The notes beneath the pieces were generated by a model. It was not told the DNA's origin, ran no database searches, and was given only the letters and a program-made list of their open reading frames with translations. Below are positions 25,701 to 48,060 of a DNA stretch of 64,000 bases, in pieces. Both the position numbers and the translations under genes were made by a program. Position 1 is the stretch's first letter; every line of letters starts with the position of its first letter. The stretch lies in assembly GCF_001640805.2 (NCBI RefSeq), contig NC_066835.1, positions 8,550,227 through 8,614,226 of the forward strand, written 5' to 3'. Source of the DNA: Lates calcarifer (lineage: Eukaryota; Chordata; Actinopteri; Centropomidae).

Positions 25701-26826
25701 TTGAGGAACAAGTCGTCCCATTCTTTCCTGTGTGGGGGGGTAGGGAGGTAGAGGACGAGGAGATTTATGAGCATCTCAACCTAAATTGGGCACAGTATTC
25801 CATCTAATGTGTCATCCAGCAGTAAACTGGGAGGCTGGAGCGGCGAGTCGGGCCAAGAGTTTATGGTACACACTCAGACAAGGAAATACTGGAAACACTC
25901 ACCTGTATGAGAGGAAGGTTGACTGAGACTGTGAGTAACTGCTGCTGTCAAGAGATCCTCCTGTTCAAAACAGGCACAGGCACAACCACAAGGGGGTGAT
26001 GTAAACAACCAGCACTAGGGAGTGAAACTGGGCATCATAAAGGTTGTGAACACAGGGCCGTAAACAAACGCATAACCTCTGACAACTCCTTTAATAAGAG
26101 CTGGCCCTTTTTACTGCCTCCTAATAACCCATCAGTTACATTTGGGGGCTTCTTTTTCACGTAATGCAGGGAACGGGAAAGGGCCAGAAGCAGGCAAAGT
26201 GATGGCAGAGAGCACTCCTCTTTGTCTTTATTGGTGGTAATAAGTCTAATTTGGCCTGCAGGTGAACACGCACTCAAGTCAGAGAGCTGTCTATCAACAT
26301 TAGTTACAGGCAGTGGATCATTCCACAGGGACACTCAGCATGAATATTCATCAGTTCCACAACATGCCAACCCCAAACATTTTCTCTCTCTCATGTGTAA
26401 ACATAAAAATACCTCAGCCCGGGGGCGTCGCCTGCCACGTCTGTGACTCACACTTCACAGTCAGCTCTAAAATGTCTTTTTTATTATCTCTTCATATCTA
26501 GTACCTCAACTTAGCGTGACTGTCTCTCACACTGGTCTACTGGTGGGAGCCTCTATTACAGCCCCTGGCTCTCTCAAATGTAACATAACAAGGACCCAGT
26601 TAAGAACGGTCCAGGTAACAGAGGAAGCCCTAGTATGTGATACGAGTCTTAGCCCTACAACATGCAACTAAACGCCTTTTTTGGCCTCAGTTTGAATGAT
26701 AAAGTTGACACTCAAGAAATACATACTGCTGCGGTTCTTGTTGAAATTGTGTAGCGGGTCGAACCCCGTCTCCTGCTGCTCGTCTGTCTGGAGCGGGTGA
26801 CGAGTCTCAAAATTGGGATGCTGCAT
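13430..26826 (-). CDS. tbc1d5: TBC1 domain family member 5 (Rab7 GAP, retromer and autophagy), 20 coding exons
   Basis: Coding exons from ATG: 26826-26727, 25960-25903, 25727-25619, 25392-25303, 24916-24842, 24111-24044, 23951-23849, 23389-23301, 23156-23106, 22916-22847, 21920-21748, 21650-21508, 20638-20532, 18183-18098, 17225-16912, 15356-15148, 14917-14818, 14620-14541, 14447-14190, 13708-13430. Borders are GT-AG and all phases agree, giving about 853 residues (human about 795). The TBC domain spans roughly residues 80-375. The Arg finger is in QDVLRTF (about R166) and the Gln finger in YKQG (about Q201). An N-terminal LC3-interacting WDDL (about 56-59) and a C-terminal FTIV (LIR2) are present. 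The known role is to bind VPS29/retromer and inactivate Rab7. The last exon has a frame conflict near 13644, and the penultimate acceptors include tandem AGs. Synteny with plcl2 and satb1 supports the name. Confidence 0.95.
14190..14447 (-). CDS. tbc1d5: tbc1d5 coding exon 19
   Basis: It reads IKDILKGALRFNQSQLEAEE and then NEEITIADDHYTS, followed by a Gln/Glu-rich tail ending TPAEQQ. It ends in phase 0 at GTTAAT. Confidence 0.93.
14541..14620 (-). CDS. tbc1d5: tbc1d5 coding exon 18
   Basis: It reads KIQEVILQEHLEKEDEVLVS and then LAGLKQ, donor GTGAGC. Confidence 0.94.
14818..14917 (-). CDS. tbc1d5: tbc1d5 coding exon 17 (coiled-coil)
   Basis: It reads EEDLEAQVSFLQGQINDLEA and then MSKYCAKMMNTHI, phase 1 out at GTGAGT. 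Confidence 0.94.
15148..15356 (-). CDS. tbc1d5: tbc1d5 coding exon 16
   Basis: It reads SSSPSIESLSGGRG, then ATKKESFFNITRSRSHSKTM, matching the human Ser-rich segment. Donor GTGAGC. Confidence 0.93.
16912..17225 (-). CDS. tbc1d5: tbc1d5 coding exon 15, Ser/Pro/Gln-rich linker
   Basis: It contains APLNINKV and then LSFGRKLIAPAI, an eight-Ser run at about 17057-17080, and YRLLKSESMPVHLSK. The acceptor has three in-frame AGs six bases apart, so the exon could start at 17225, 17219 or 17213. It ends in phase 1 at GTGAGT. Confidence 0.92.
18098..18183 (-). CDS. tbc1d5: tbc1d5 coding exon 14
   Basis: It reads NNPRPVNYQFQQNLDYYKTR and then GADLMNKT, phase 2 out at GTAAAA. Confidence 0.93.
18184..20531 (-). 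other. tbc1d5: tbc1d5 intron 13-14
   Basis: AT-rich intron with a (CA)n tract at 18672-18693 and a GT/GA-rich stretch at 18740-18780. I see no gene or clear element between about 18.9 and 20.5 kb. Confidence 0.75.
20532..20638 (-). CDS. tbc1d5: tbc1d5 coding exon 13
   Basis: It reads LIASNFQTCLGLLMHYPPIG and then DINALLQKALFLRDPK, donor GTAAGT. Confidence 0.94.
21508..21650 (-). CDS. tbc1d5: tbc1d5 coding exon 12 (end of TBC domain)
   Basis: It reads RWVRLLFGREFPLQDLLVVW and then DYVFVAMLLYIRDA, the most conserved TBC segment. It ends in phase 1 at GTATGC. Confidence 0.95.
21748..21920 (-). CDS. tbc1d5: tbc1d5 coding exon 11
   Basis: It reads GKEEMLTSIPFARPQD, then VTKVNRIQDQLVKKHDVELH and HLNRLEIAPQIYG, phase 2 out at GTCAGT. 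The acceptor could also be six bases further in (TAAG). Confidence 0.93.
22847..22916 (-). CDS. tbc1d5: tbc1d5 coding exon 10
   Basis: It reads YAMFSQLMETAEPWFSSFER and then EVRK, phase 0 out at GTCAGT. Confidence 0.93.
23106..23156 (-). CDS. tbc1d5: tbc1d5 coding exon 9
   Basis: This 51-nt exon reads SEEMKCLLNPVYLEHDA, with phase 2 on both sides and donor GTGAGT. Confidence 0.92.
23301..23389 (-). CDS. tbc1d5: tbc1d5 coding exon 8
   Basis: It reads GMHELLAPIVFVLHCDHQAF and then QHASETASP, phase 2 out at GTCAGT. Confidence 0.94.
23849..23951 (-). CDS. tbc1d5: tbc1d5 coding exon 7 (Gln finger)
   Basis: It completes Thr and reads FPEIRYFQDEDVRTKLTDIL and then FCYARENEQLLYKQ. YKQ is the Gln-finger motif. 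Donor GTACGA. Confidence 0.94.
24044..24111 (-). CDS. tbc1d5: tbc1d5 coding exon 6 (Arg finger)
   Basis: It reads SLWNKFFQDKELKGMVKQDV and then LR. The Arg of QDVLR is the expected GAP arginine finger. It ends in phase 2 at GTCAGT. Confidence 0.93.
24842..24916 (-). CDS. tbc1d5: tbc1d5 coding exon 5
   Basis: It reads HITNPRKAAGQQDLVVNNPL and then SQDEG, nearly identical to human, donor GTAAGT. Confidence 0.94.
25303..25392 (-). CDS. tbc1d5: tbc1d5 coding exon 4
   Basis: It reads LYLEVLPEDKGQWINKTKEL and then RAQYEKIKET, phase 0 at both ends, donor GTGAGA. Confidence 0.94.
25619..25727 (-). CDS. tbc1d5: tbc1d5 coding exon 3 (LIR1, start of TBC domain)
   Basis: It reads RKEWDDLFLNSNYLARIRQA and then GINGRLRSSRFRSVCWK. 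WDDL is the N-terminal LC3/VPS29-interacting motif of the family. It ends in phase 0 at GTAATT. Confidence 0.95.
25903..25960 (-). CDS. tbc1d5: tbc1d5 coding exon 2
   Basis: This short 58-nt exon reads GSLDSSSYSQSQSTFLSY. Phase 1 in and phase 2 out; the donor is GTGAGT. Confidence 0.9.
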
Positions 26827-26845
26827 GACCACGACCCAGCTGGAC
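26727..26845 (-). CDS. tbc1d5: tbc1d5 first coding exon
   Basis: The acceptor TTCTCCAG is followed by 19 untranslated bases and ATG at 26826-26824. It reads MQHPNFETRHPLQTDEQQET and then GFDPLHNFNKN. ETRHPLQ and the DPL motif match human TBC1D5. It ends in phase 1 at GTATGT. Confidence 0.92.
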
Positions 26846-27261
26846 CTGGAGAATGAGATGGCAAGGAGGAGGGAAAACAGGGGAAAAAAAAGAGAGAAAC
26901 CAGAATATAACAACAGGTTTGTACGAGACACTAGCAGAACCACAAGTCAGACTTTGGGCATCTGTTATGTTATACATGACTTTTGAACTCCCTAAAGCCT
27001 CATCCCAAAAGACGCAAATACAATAGGTTTCCACTAAACTGACTCTACTGATAAGGAGAGTGGCCTTCGATCAGAGACTTTGCTGACAGGTTTCATCTCT
27101 GTTTAAGTTTTCTCAAGCAAAGAGCGCTATTCTCTATCTGACCCCAACCTCTGACCTCACCAAGGAGAGGTGCTGTTAAAAACTAGCTGCTGAAATCACT
27201 AAAAGTGTCCCTGCTACCAACTAACAATGAATCACCCTTGAACTGTTATCTCAGCACTTAC

Positions 27262-27313
27262 TGTCACAGCTTTGTGATTCTCCACAGCCAAGACTCAGAT
27301 GAAAAGGATGATT
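27262..27313 (-). other. tbc1d5: Candidate tbc1d5 5'UTR exon
   Basis: On the minus strand a pyrimidine-rich tract ends TTCTTGCAG. It is followed by 52 bases and a strong donor GTAAGTGC. The segment has no ATG in a useful frame. It lies between the inferred promoter and the first coding exon. Confidence 0.4.
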
Positions 27314-30300
27314 CTGCAAGAAGAAGGACGAATAATGAAAGTAAACATCTTCAGCACAAGAGGAAATAAAGAACAAGGCTGTTAAGGTGTATAAAAAAAT
27401 TATTTTGTGTCATTAAAGTCAGCAGAAACACTAGAGTACAGGGTTGAAAAACAAATGTGATGCACAAACATCCAGTGATTACAGTGACCTTAGATGCTTT
27501 TAAACACAACATAGCGTGTTGTGGTTGGTTAGACTTGTGATTTTATACAAAATGACAATCAAACAGAAGGCTGCAGTTTATTCACCTTTTACATAACAGA
27601 ACTTCACAGCATAAAATAAAGCCCTGACACTGATTATAGTCAGTGAGGAATGGTTTAAATCAACAAGAAGCACTTGAGCTGCCTGATGCTCCACCATGCT
27701 CACTGTGATATATTAAACATAAGAGGTAATGCTAATAAGGTCATTAAGTAGGCAAATTAATGCATTAATGAAATATTCTGATGTCGACAGACTTGTCTTC
27801 ACATAAAACATAAACAGCACTGTGTATCCGAAATTATTAAGGAACTAATAACAGTTTCAAGGAAATCTGTTTTTCCTCATAAAATACAAATATATAGAGC
27901 ACAATGCTACATTTACTCACAGTGATTCTAAATAAAGGCCCTGAAACCTTTACAAAGACAATGATAACAGCTACAACAACCAGTGACATATAACCACATG
28001 TTCAACCAACCAATCAGCTCACAGTCCAGAGTGGTTAGTAAGCCATAACTGTGTTTAATACTGTTAATAATCAGCACAAACATTTACTAACAGCAGCTAA
28101 GAACCTGTGCGCTCATGTACTACAAAATAGTTAACTAACTGACCAATTGATTAACCAATCAATTAATCATGATTTTTTTTTTTTACATAATTTATCAAGC
28201 AACTATTCAAACGTAAGCCTGTTTTTTTATCATTATAAAGTAAATGTCTGGTGTCTGTCTCTTTTTTAGATGAAGTCATTAATTGATCATAGAGCTGGAG
28301 CAGTCAGGAAATTAATCAGTTTTATCAAATGATGAATCTGCTACTTTTCTGATTAATTATGAATCGTTTCAGTCATTTTTCAAACTAAAATTCCAAACAT
28401 TGCCTTGTTGAAGCTACTCCAATTTTATTGACTGATTTACTGTTTTCTATCACTGCAAAATGAATATAGACATATGAAGATACCACATTTGTATCTGGGA
28501 AATTATCATGGGAATGTTTTACTGTTTTTTGATATTTTATTTAATTGTAAGACAAATAATTACTGTACTTTAGACCTAAGATTTACACCAGGCATACATA
28601 CATACTATGAAATGTTAGAGTTATATGTGACAATTTCTAATCAAATTATCCAGTTGAGGTACAGGCAAAGCAGGCTTCATGTAAAAATCAATATCGTAAT
28701 AATCTGAGAGACTTCATTATTGGTGACAAATGATGTGCTAACCACAAACACCAAAGCTTAAAATACACACAACAAAAAATGAAAACGTAGAATCTAGTCT
28801 AATAAGACAGGATCCAAATCCTCATCAGGTGAGACCTGAGCCAACTCCTCCCTGCCAACAATCCCAGTTCTGAGAAAAGTTTCACTTTCTCTGTGAGACA
28901 ATCTAGGTTAACCAAGTCTACATCCATTCTTTATCCGGCTTGGGATTATTCCCATGTTTATGAATATGGTTAGCCTAATACGCAGGCCTACAGAATACCA
29001 TGCTTCCACAGAGAATTATGGGCTCTTTTTTCGCTTATTAATTGTGGAAATAACAAAACAAAGGCATCTCTTAAACCTATTAACCATATGAATGGAACAC
29101 CGCTCAATAAATCAGCTACACAAGCCATCAAAATAGAAATTATTTTATATGCATAATGTATGTGCCTGTTTTCTTAGGAAACATCTGTTCTCCTCAAAGA
29201 CTAATGCTCTCCGTAAGTCAGCGCGGTTTTCCTCCCTTTCCCTCACAAAAACAACATTATACATTTAAATAATCAGAACTAATCCAGAACTTATTGGGAA
29301 AAACAGAGGAATGTTGTGAATAGGTAGCTCCAATAATAGCCTGTTTTCTTACTTTAAAAGATTGGCATGAAAGATTTAAAGTCTCTGGAGCAACCACAAA
29401 TATAACAGCAGTCACCTCACACAGAATATTCATTCATATTATCACTATCTGTCAAAAAATTTGACTTGCCAAAAAATGTCAAGAGATATTTTAAGGCACA
29501 TTTTTCCCTAAAGGCCTGCAAACACTACAGCTCTTTGTCCCTTCTTTCCAAAAATAAAAAGTCATTCTAAACTTTCTAAAGAGGCCTTCACAGATCACTC
29601 ACTGTGCTTTGAGGAGGTATGTCTTGTGTGTGTGCGCGTGTGTGTAAGGCTTTGTGAGTGACTGTTTATGTGTGAAAGATGATGCGGGCAGGAGACTCGA
29701 GGCCTCGACGTGTTAGCACAATCTTGCCTGAAGCGAGTCTTCTCTTAGCCTTCTGCTGCCTTCATTACTTCTTCCCGGAGTCGAATGTGAAAACGACATC
29801 CTAACTTTACTACATAATAATCAAGGCAAATTAGCTTCTGCATAATTTACTCCACAGCACCTGGAGACACCTCAATAATTCAAAACACGAATCTTTCATG
29901 AAATAATCAAATCAATACATAATGAAATGCATAAATAAATCAACAGACAAATAACACTGCGTTCCATCTGTTCTGAGGTGGAGGATCTGTTCCTGGGATT
30001 TATAACAACCAGTCCATGAAACCAAATCCAAACTGTAGCCATCACATTAGTTAGTTACATGCATTAACACCTCTCAGGCATTTTCTTGTCAAGTTGCCTC
30101 AGGCATGATTTTAAAGAAGCAATGTCAACATTTTGGATTGTGTAAAGGACTCTGAAAGCATAACAATGTCAAGTCAGACAGCTCCACTCCAAACCTCTTC
30201 CTTAAATAATCCTTATTAATGTGTGCTACATAATTCTTCACCTTCCCTTGACTCTAGCACACATTCAGTTTCAATGGGACCACAATTATCACTGGATTTG

Positions 30301-32363
30301 AGCCTAAAACCATCCTCCTCTTCTTTATTTTTTGCCAAAGCCAGGCAGCATCACATTCTTTAGTGTCGTGAGAATCAGTCAGAGCTGCTTTTCACTTGAA
30401 AAGGCAACAGGGGCGAGGGGTTCACCACAGTGTGACTGCCAAGTTGACAAAGTAAAATTCACTTCAACTCTTCAAAGTGCAGAAACAGGTTTTGGGTACA
30501 CTATTGGCACATTCAAATTGAGGTACCATAAAAAAATAAAAAAAAAACACAAGGAAAAGCTTCAGCCTGCTCCATGCTCACTGGCCTAAAGGCACAAAGG
30601 CTAAACTATTCTGACACGAAACTCAGATTAGATTATTAAATGTTTTGCTGAAGTGCCTGCTGAATTTCCACTTAGAGACATCTGACTGCAGTATAACTGT
30701 AGCTCCTCTGAAATGAACAGGCTGCAGATTTGTTTTCAGCTTCAGAAAATGCTTTCCATCCTTTCTCAAACAAGTCCAGACTTTACTAATGACATTAGTC
30801 ATCAGCTGAACAAGTCCACTGGTCTTTATTTCATCTTAACCACTGCCACAACAGTATAATGTAAAATAGATTCAGATAGAGAAACAGTACACTGGCTCTT
30901 TAGAGGATGAATATTCAAAAAGGATTCAACAAGCAGTGATGAGAGGAGCTGTCACTGGCAGCTACAGTCGGAGCGGCAGACTGCAGTTTAGTCAAAGTGA
31001 AACACCCCAGCTAAACAAACTCACATGCCTCTACTTCAGCACACAGTGAGAGCCCAGGAGCCTTAACAGTCACATGCTCCACAAGAGGCTGAGAACATGC
31101 TTGGGACCTTAACCTTGGTAAAATACCATAAACTTGCTGGGTCTTGGCTGATTAAATTACCAAATACACGACGGGACTTGAAATGTGACGGACATCTGTC
31201 TGAATACAAGGAACAGAGTCATGGTTCCCAGCTTGGGGTACAGGTTGGGAGTTAGTATTCAAATAAAAGTGGGTGGGGGGTGTGGGGGTTCATTCTGGTG
31301 GCTGGAAACTCACTGACTTATGCAACTTGTACCAAGGGGTGGGAAGTAGCTTTGTTTTGACAAAGGTTGGAAACCACTGCACTAAAGGGAGAACTGCAGT
31401 GCAAGAAGAACAAGGAAGAAACATTTTAATACACAGGAATGCACTGTGATTTGTGGTAACAGACTCTGAAGTTCAGCAAATACAACTTTTACCCAGTTTC
31501 GACTACAACCTGTTTCCTCTCCACTCTCAATGCTGGTGTATGGCAGCAAATGTAGACTGTAGGGCCGACAACACAGCCTCTGGACTTCTGTCTCTAATCC
31601 AATACAGCCTACAAACAGTTATACTGTACTCTCCCAGCACACTTTTTTTTTTTTTCGAAACAGTGAACCAGTTCTTGGCAGTGTGTAGAGGTGTGTGAAA
31701 ACGCATTTAACCGTGCAGGCAGGCAGTACTGGCTGTTACCAAACCTCTGCACTCTCCTGAACCCATCACTAAATCTGTCAGGCAGGGTGGGCCAGCCCGA
31801 GGAAATGGGTTAAAGGCACACTACACAAGCAAACCACTGCAGAAGCTCTATTTTTTTTCCTTCAGTTTTCACATTATAATTCATAGCCAGCGCTGACAAT
31901 GTCTCCATAATGTGACATAAAATGAACACATGTTCGTCTGTAATGCACCACGGATGGTGACAGGCACACGGATTATCGATGCAGGCAGGGCAAAACGCCA
32001 ACCAGCAGCTAAGCTAGCTTGTATCCTGTGTCGGCTAGCGATGCTAAATGAAGGCTAAATTAGTTACATAAACTAGCAGTGACAAGCCGCGGGCGTGTGT
32101 GTTGACTGAATACGACTTAAGATGTCAGGAAGCAGGTAAGCTAATGTGACGTTAGCCTGGCTGTTAGCAAGCTGCAACCGAGCCGATGCACGGGCCCGTC
32201 GTTACTTCCGACACACACAGACACACACACACACACACATACAGCTGCTGTAAAAACCACGAGACCAAGTGTAACACGCGCGAAAACACCGGTTGACAGA
32301 TGCGTGACTAATGGCGCAGGTCAATCCGTTACCGGTTACGCGCTCTCAGTGTGGTTCAGGTAC
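27314..32363 (-). other. tbc1d5: tbc1d5 5' intron region
   Basis: A 5-kb AT-rich intron with no ORF that resembles a protein. It contains a small hAT-like repeat candidate near 31.2-31.4 kb and simple A/T runs near 28.16 kb. Confidence 0.7.
31217..31386. mobile_element. Candidate small non-autonomous hAT-like repeat
   Basis: The left end ATGGTTCCCAGCTTGGGG and the right end, read as reverse complement AGTGGTTTCCAACCTTTG, are related inverted ends. They are of the kind seen in vertebrate hAT-derived repeats. No target-site duplication is clear. Confidence 0.35.
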
Positions 32364-32500
32364 CTGTTCAGTTCACGCAGGACTCCTCATTCTGCTGTGT
32401 CGGGCTCTCTGCTGATTTGTAAACAGTAGCGGGTTAGGCGGATGTGCTGAGCACCAGCTGACTGATCATGTGACCGGGGAACTGAGGCCCACGGTGCCGC
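31960..32500 (-). promoter_or_regulatory. tbc1d5: Probable tbc1d5 promoter, CpG-rich, with M-box-like E-box
   Basis: CpG-containing words cluster here (CCGCGGGCG, TTACCGGTTACGCG, CACGCGCGAAAA). TCATGTGACC at 32466-32475 is an M-box/CLEAR-like site of the MiT/TFE type, but such sites are common and its use is inferred. Confidence 0.4.
32364..32460 (-). other. tbc1d5: Candidate tbc1d5 first (non-coding) exon
   Basis: GAACAG followed by GTACCT gives a donor at 32363. The surrounding 31.96-32.48 kb is the most CpG-rich stretch in this part of the window, as expected for a housekeeping promoter. The 5' limit is a guess. Confidence 0.45.
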
Positions 32501-34700
32501 AACTGCCTGCAGCTACTCCCTAGGTTAGTATGACTCTGTGCTTACACCTGCTCTGTGTCTTTCAAGGCGTATTATATTATTATATGTACAGTCAGCCTTT
32601 TTGGTACTAATTTAAAGCACTACTCAACTGAAGTATTTCAATTGTATGCTATTACATTATATTTCAGAGGAATATGTACTTTTATACCTGTGTGGCAGCT
32701 AGTTACTTGTCACTTTGCACATTAAGATTTTTTCAAAATATATAATACTAAAAAATACGCAGCAACATGTAAAGCAATAACTGTCAATGTTGCTGACACA
32801 GTAATGCATCAATAAAACCCAATGGAGTCTTGAAATACCAAATAAGCACAAAGGCCTGCTTTTGTTGGGAGAAACAAAAAACCGAAGCTGTCCTTGTGTG
32901 GGTCAAAATTAAATTGCACTATACACTCAGATTAAAGTATTAACTGTGGCAATTATGATTATAGCAGTAAATTTACAAACAGTGTGAAAAAACTCTTTGG
33001 TTGGCATAGGAAGATGTCTATAGTATTATATACATACCAAAGTGGACTCACATGTCTCCCCATGTAGTCCCCCAATTTCACAGTTCTATTTCTTTGTTTC
33101 TTAATTTACTCCACAAAAGAGAAAAGATATTTCATAGTTCAATTTAAACAACAAGTGATAGTCAGAAATAAAGAATCGAAAAAGAAAGACGGAGAGAAAG
33201 AAAGGATAGTTGGTGGAGACTGATCACAAAAGGGTCCTAAAAAACATTCTAACTGCATTGCCAGAGCACAAGGTTGTGGTGGACTACACAACCAAGGAGA
33301 AATAAACACACATTATGAATAAGCAAGAACGCTGAAGGAGCTCTTCAGTGTGAGAGCTAATTAAGACAGTTTTATGGAGACTTAATTGCAGCAATTTCTG
33401 AGGTCAGACAAGTCAAGTTTATCTGTGGAGTGCTTTTACCCACCACCTTCACTGTGAAGTGCTTCCCACAGACAAAACAAAAGACACAGAGACAAACTAA
33501 ACACTTGCAGCACCATGGGAAAAGGCAGTAGTCCATGTGAATATATATATACAGTATACAGCTGGTGACATTAAATAGCATTAATGAGTCAAATGTGTGC
33601 ACTGGCAGTGTTGGGTGCTTGTGCTTGTGTGGTGGTGGGGGTTAACACAAAGCAGTCATAATGATCATCATCGCCATTACCATCACCATCATCATCACAG
33701 ACATGGCATTTCAAGAGCGCCATTATCATGATTATTAAAGCTAATATTACTGATGATGAGGCATTCATGGCCTCTTGTTGGCCCTAACTAAGGTATCGTC
33801 ATGGAAACAGATGGCAGAAAAGAGCATAGCTTTATTGAATTACTCTATAAAGCTATTCTGACCAAATGGGGCTTGAATGTTGCACCGTCTGAGTGGAGGA
33901 CGGGAGCGGCAATGTAAAAAGTCCTGAGGAGAGACTGATGAGAGTCAGGGACAGGGAGGGAGAGGCAGATAGAAATAGAAGTTGAGGCAGATAAAATAAA
34001 AGAAGAAAGGGAAGAGACAGAAGATAGGAAACACAGTGGCAGCGCTGAGGGGCATGTGATTGTAGAGAGACATAGATCTGCTGGTACAGAGAGCCCTGGT
34101 GATCAGCACAGAGGAATATTGTCTGATGGCTGGAAACAATGACAGCAATTCACCAACATGGACACAGTCATATAAGAGGAAATCACCAGCACTAAGTCTC
34201 TAACTCTAATACAGACAGCGGACATCAGAACCACTGATTAAATCTTTAATGGGTGTTTTACAGCAGGCCTCCGCTTGTCTTAAAATAGCAGCTTCATCTT
34301 TTCTTTTTTTTTTTTTTACCTCTCTGCTTGTTTTTCTACCATCTCTCATAGACAGTCCCCAAATCCAGTTCTATGTGTTGCTAACACATCCCAACTAAAT
34401 ATTTTCAAAGTGTAAATCTGCTGATATGATGCTACTTAAGAAGAAAACAACCATCTTTTTTATCTGCCAGAAAGCAGAAATACCACAATGCCCTCCCAGG
34501 AATCTCTTTCACATGAGGTTTTAAACCTGAGTTTCCTGGTAAGAAACATGTGTCACAGTTTATGTTGCTGAAAAAAAAAAGTTTCCACTTTCTGTTTGAA
34601 TGTACAGTGAAAGAGATCTGTGAGATGCCTGCCAAGCAAAATGTGTTGGACCAACTGGCCTTTTTAAAAGAAAATTATCTGTCCAGGCTTTGTCTCAAAA
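32500..34700. other. Intergenic region between tbc1d5 promoter and satb1 3' end
   Basis: AT-rich, with a CAT/ATC trinucleotide-like patch at 33661-33700. I see no gene. Confidence 0.7.
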
Positions 34701-34710
34701 CACAGAAATC

Positions 34711-34716
34711 TTTATT
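34711..34716 (-). terminator. satb1: Candidate satb1 polyadenylation signal
   Basis: TTTATT on + is AATAAA on the minus strand, 1.27 kb after the satb1 stop. Another is at 33831-33836 and a nearer one at about 35246-35251, so the site in use is unknown. Confidence 0.3.
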
Positions 34717-35983
34717 CATCTCACTCAAGATTGTGTGTGAAAAAATGATTTTCTACTGGAAGATCAGATAGAACAGACTGAAATAACACAAACATACAAT
34801 TATGACAGAGTTTCAATTTTTGCAAATAAACATGCTGACATTTTTGTTTAAAGGGTTCATGAACACTCGGCCTCTGTCTTGCATTTCTAGTCCACAATCT
34901 TTATGCACTCAGCTCCATACAGTACAGTGTGTCTGAACCATAAAATTAGAATAAGTGTAAAAGCAAACGTAATCCTTTGTCTTTTATGTTGTCTGCTTTT
35001 GCCTCTCACGATGATAAGTCGGTACAATACAAAAATGTATATCTATATTTTGAGAGAAGTACAGATTCATGCATTAATAGAAATACCATATGTAAACTAT
35101 GGTGTATTCAGAAACAATTTGTTCTTTGAAAACCAAAACAAAACTTGATACTATGAACAAATTTGAGAAATAAGGACAGGAATTTGCAGTAGGAATATTT
35201 TAGATGTCATTATTATTGATCAGTTTGCTAACTCATCCATTGTTTCATTTATTGATTCATTAAGCACTTCAGGAAAATTTAACAAGATGCTCTGTATTAT
35301 GTGTATTTTTCCCCCCTAATATACATTTAATCTAAAACAGAAACCAGCAATCTGATTTTTAATAAGATGTGATTGACAAACATGGACAAAAACAATGTCG
35401 TAAATAACAGTGACTGCTAAACTTTTAAATGACAAATTCTGATTCAAAACATAAAAACACTCTAAAAAACTAAAGTAGAAAACAAACTGGAAAAAATGGC
35501 GATATTGATCATAGAAAAGCAAACTGGCAGTGCCACTTTCTACAAGGCATTTCTGGCATGAACATATCTAAATTTACATCAGTCAAGCAAGTACAGTTAT
35601 TCTTTTTTAAACAGTGATATGTAATCTGAGGCTCATTGTATTGGTTCCCATTGACCCGGACATATGAAACTACACACCTAACCTGTGTACTAACATTATC
35701 TGTACATATAGTCACAGTTACTTTCTGTCTCAGGATGCATTAGGGATCCTCCAATCGCAGGTAAATACATAATGTAGGTCTCTGGTATAAACAGATACAG
35801 TCAATCAACTTTAAGCCTTTCCTCAGCATTTTAGGACAAATTCCTATATAACACTCTAAAACCAAAACACTTTTACAGTTGTAACTGGCTGAGTTGTAAG
35901 TGGGCCGGTGATGTGGTGTAAGCACCTCATGGCTCACAGGGAAGATATGGCTCATCCAGGCTTTGTCACCAGATGTACTTGGG
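34711..35983 (-). other. satb1: satb1 3'UTR (inferred)
   Basis: AT-rich stretch after the stop codon with no coding potential. The length is plausible for this gene, but the boundary is inferred. Confidence 0.4.
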
Positions 35984-46896
<10,913 letters not shown>

Positions 46897-47439
46897 CTGT
46901 GGTCTCACGCTAATACAGAGACACAGGCACTTCAAAATCAAAGACTGTGCAAGGTGTCCTGATAAAAAGCTCTTACATTATCTTGATCATGAATCTGTGG
47001 TGTGAATGAATGGTGACCTTTTGGTGTTGTAACCTCTTATGTTATGATCCATGTAAATATTACATATATTTTCAACTGACTTTTGCAAATGATAAAGGGA
47101 CAGAATAGGTTACATGCATCCATAATATTCAGACAGTAATTAAATAATAACATACAAAGTACACCAAGAAGTGTATCTGGATACCTGGCGAGTGTCAGGA
47201 GTGTTAAAGAGACCTGTTTCAGTCATTTACAGGTCTGTGTCTAATAAGAAAATGAGAAAGCACAGTTGTTTTACACGCACGTACACAAACACACACTCAG
47301 ATCAGAAGGATATCCGGATCAGTATTAGGGGGGTGACCTTCACACAGATGCAGCGATTAGGATAACCCTCTAAATCCAGTCAAAAGTCCAGCGAATGCTA
47401 CAGCACAGTGTTTTCATCAATAAACCTGCTGTCATCTCC

Positions 47440-48060
47440 AGGCGCGCCGCTGCCGTCAAGTGACAGTGATTCAGTTCATCTTCAGCACCTAGAAACGCGC
47501 GCTAATCGTCCCACGTCCGATCCCGCCGAAGTTTTCTATCGAGGCGAAACCAACCTGTTTCAGCCGACACAACGTGCAACCTCGACCTGCCATCATACAT
47601 CAACAGCCCGCTCCCGTAGACGACGGCTGTATCCACGTTATCCCCGTTTCCATTGATCTCCGGTTGAGGAACAAACCCGCTTCTTTCGACTGTCGGTATG
47701 TGTCCAGACCAGCTGTACGCTCCTGTCCTTACTTACATTTATCGTGTGTTTACAAACGACATTGTCTCGTGGTTACTGCCCATGTAGTTTTGCCCCTATT
47801 CTTCCGTGTCTCACCGCTCACCGACCGCGCTTAGCTCTCGGTGTAACGATGAACTGGCCTCAGTGCAAGTTCAGAGCGACCTCCCCATCCAGAGCACCGG
47901 GACATGCTGCTACTGTGGATCAAGCTCCGGAGAGAACAATGCACGGCTCGGACCTCCTGGAGTACATTTCCCTCTATCATATGTTAGGCTACGGCACTGA
48001 CGCTGGGACAGCAGTTGTTGGTTACACTTCAAAGCCCTGTGCGCACGAGGAGAGACAGAG
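47440..48060 (-). promoter_or_regulatory. satb1: Probable satb1 promoter / 5'UTR region
   Basis: CpG-rich compared with its surroundings (GGCGCGCCGC, AAACGCGCGC, TCCCGCCG). A minus-strand donor GTAAGTAAGG at 47736 could end a non-coding first exon that splices to 46909. The transcription start is not determined. Confidence 0.4.
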
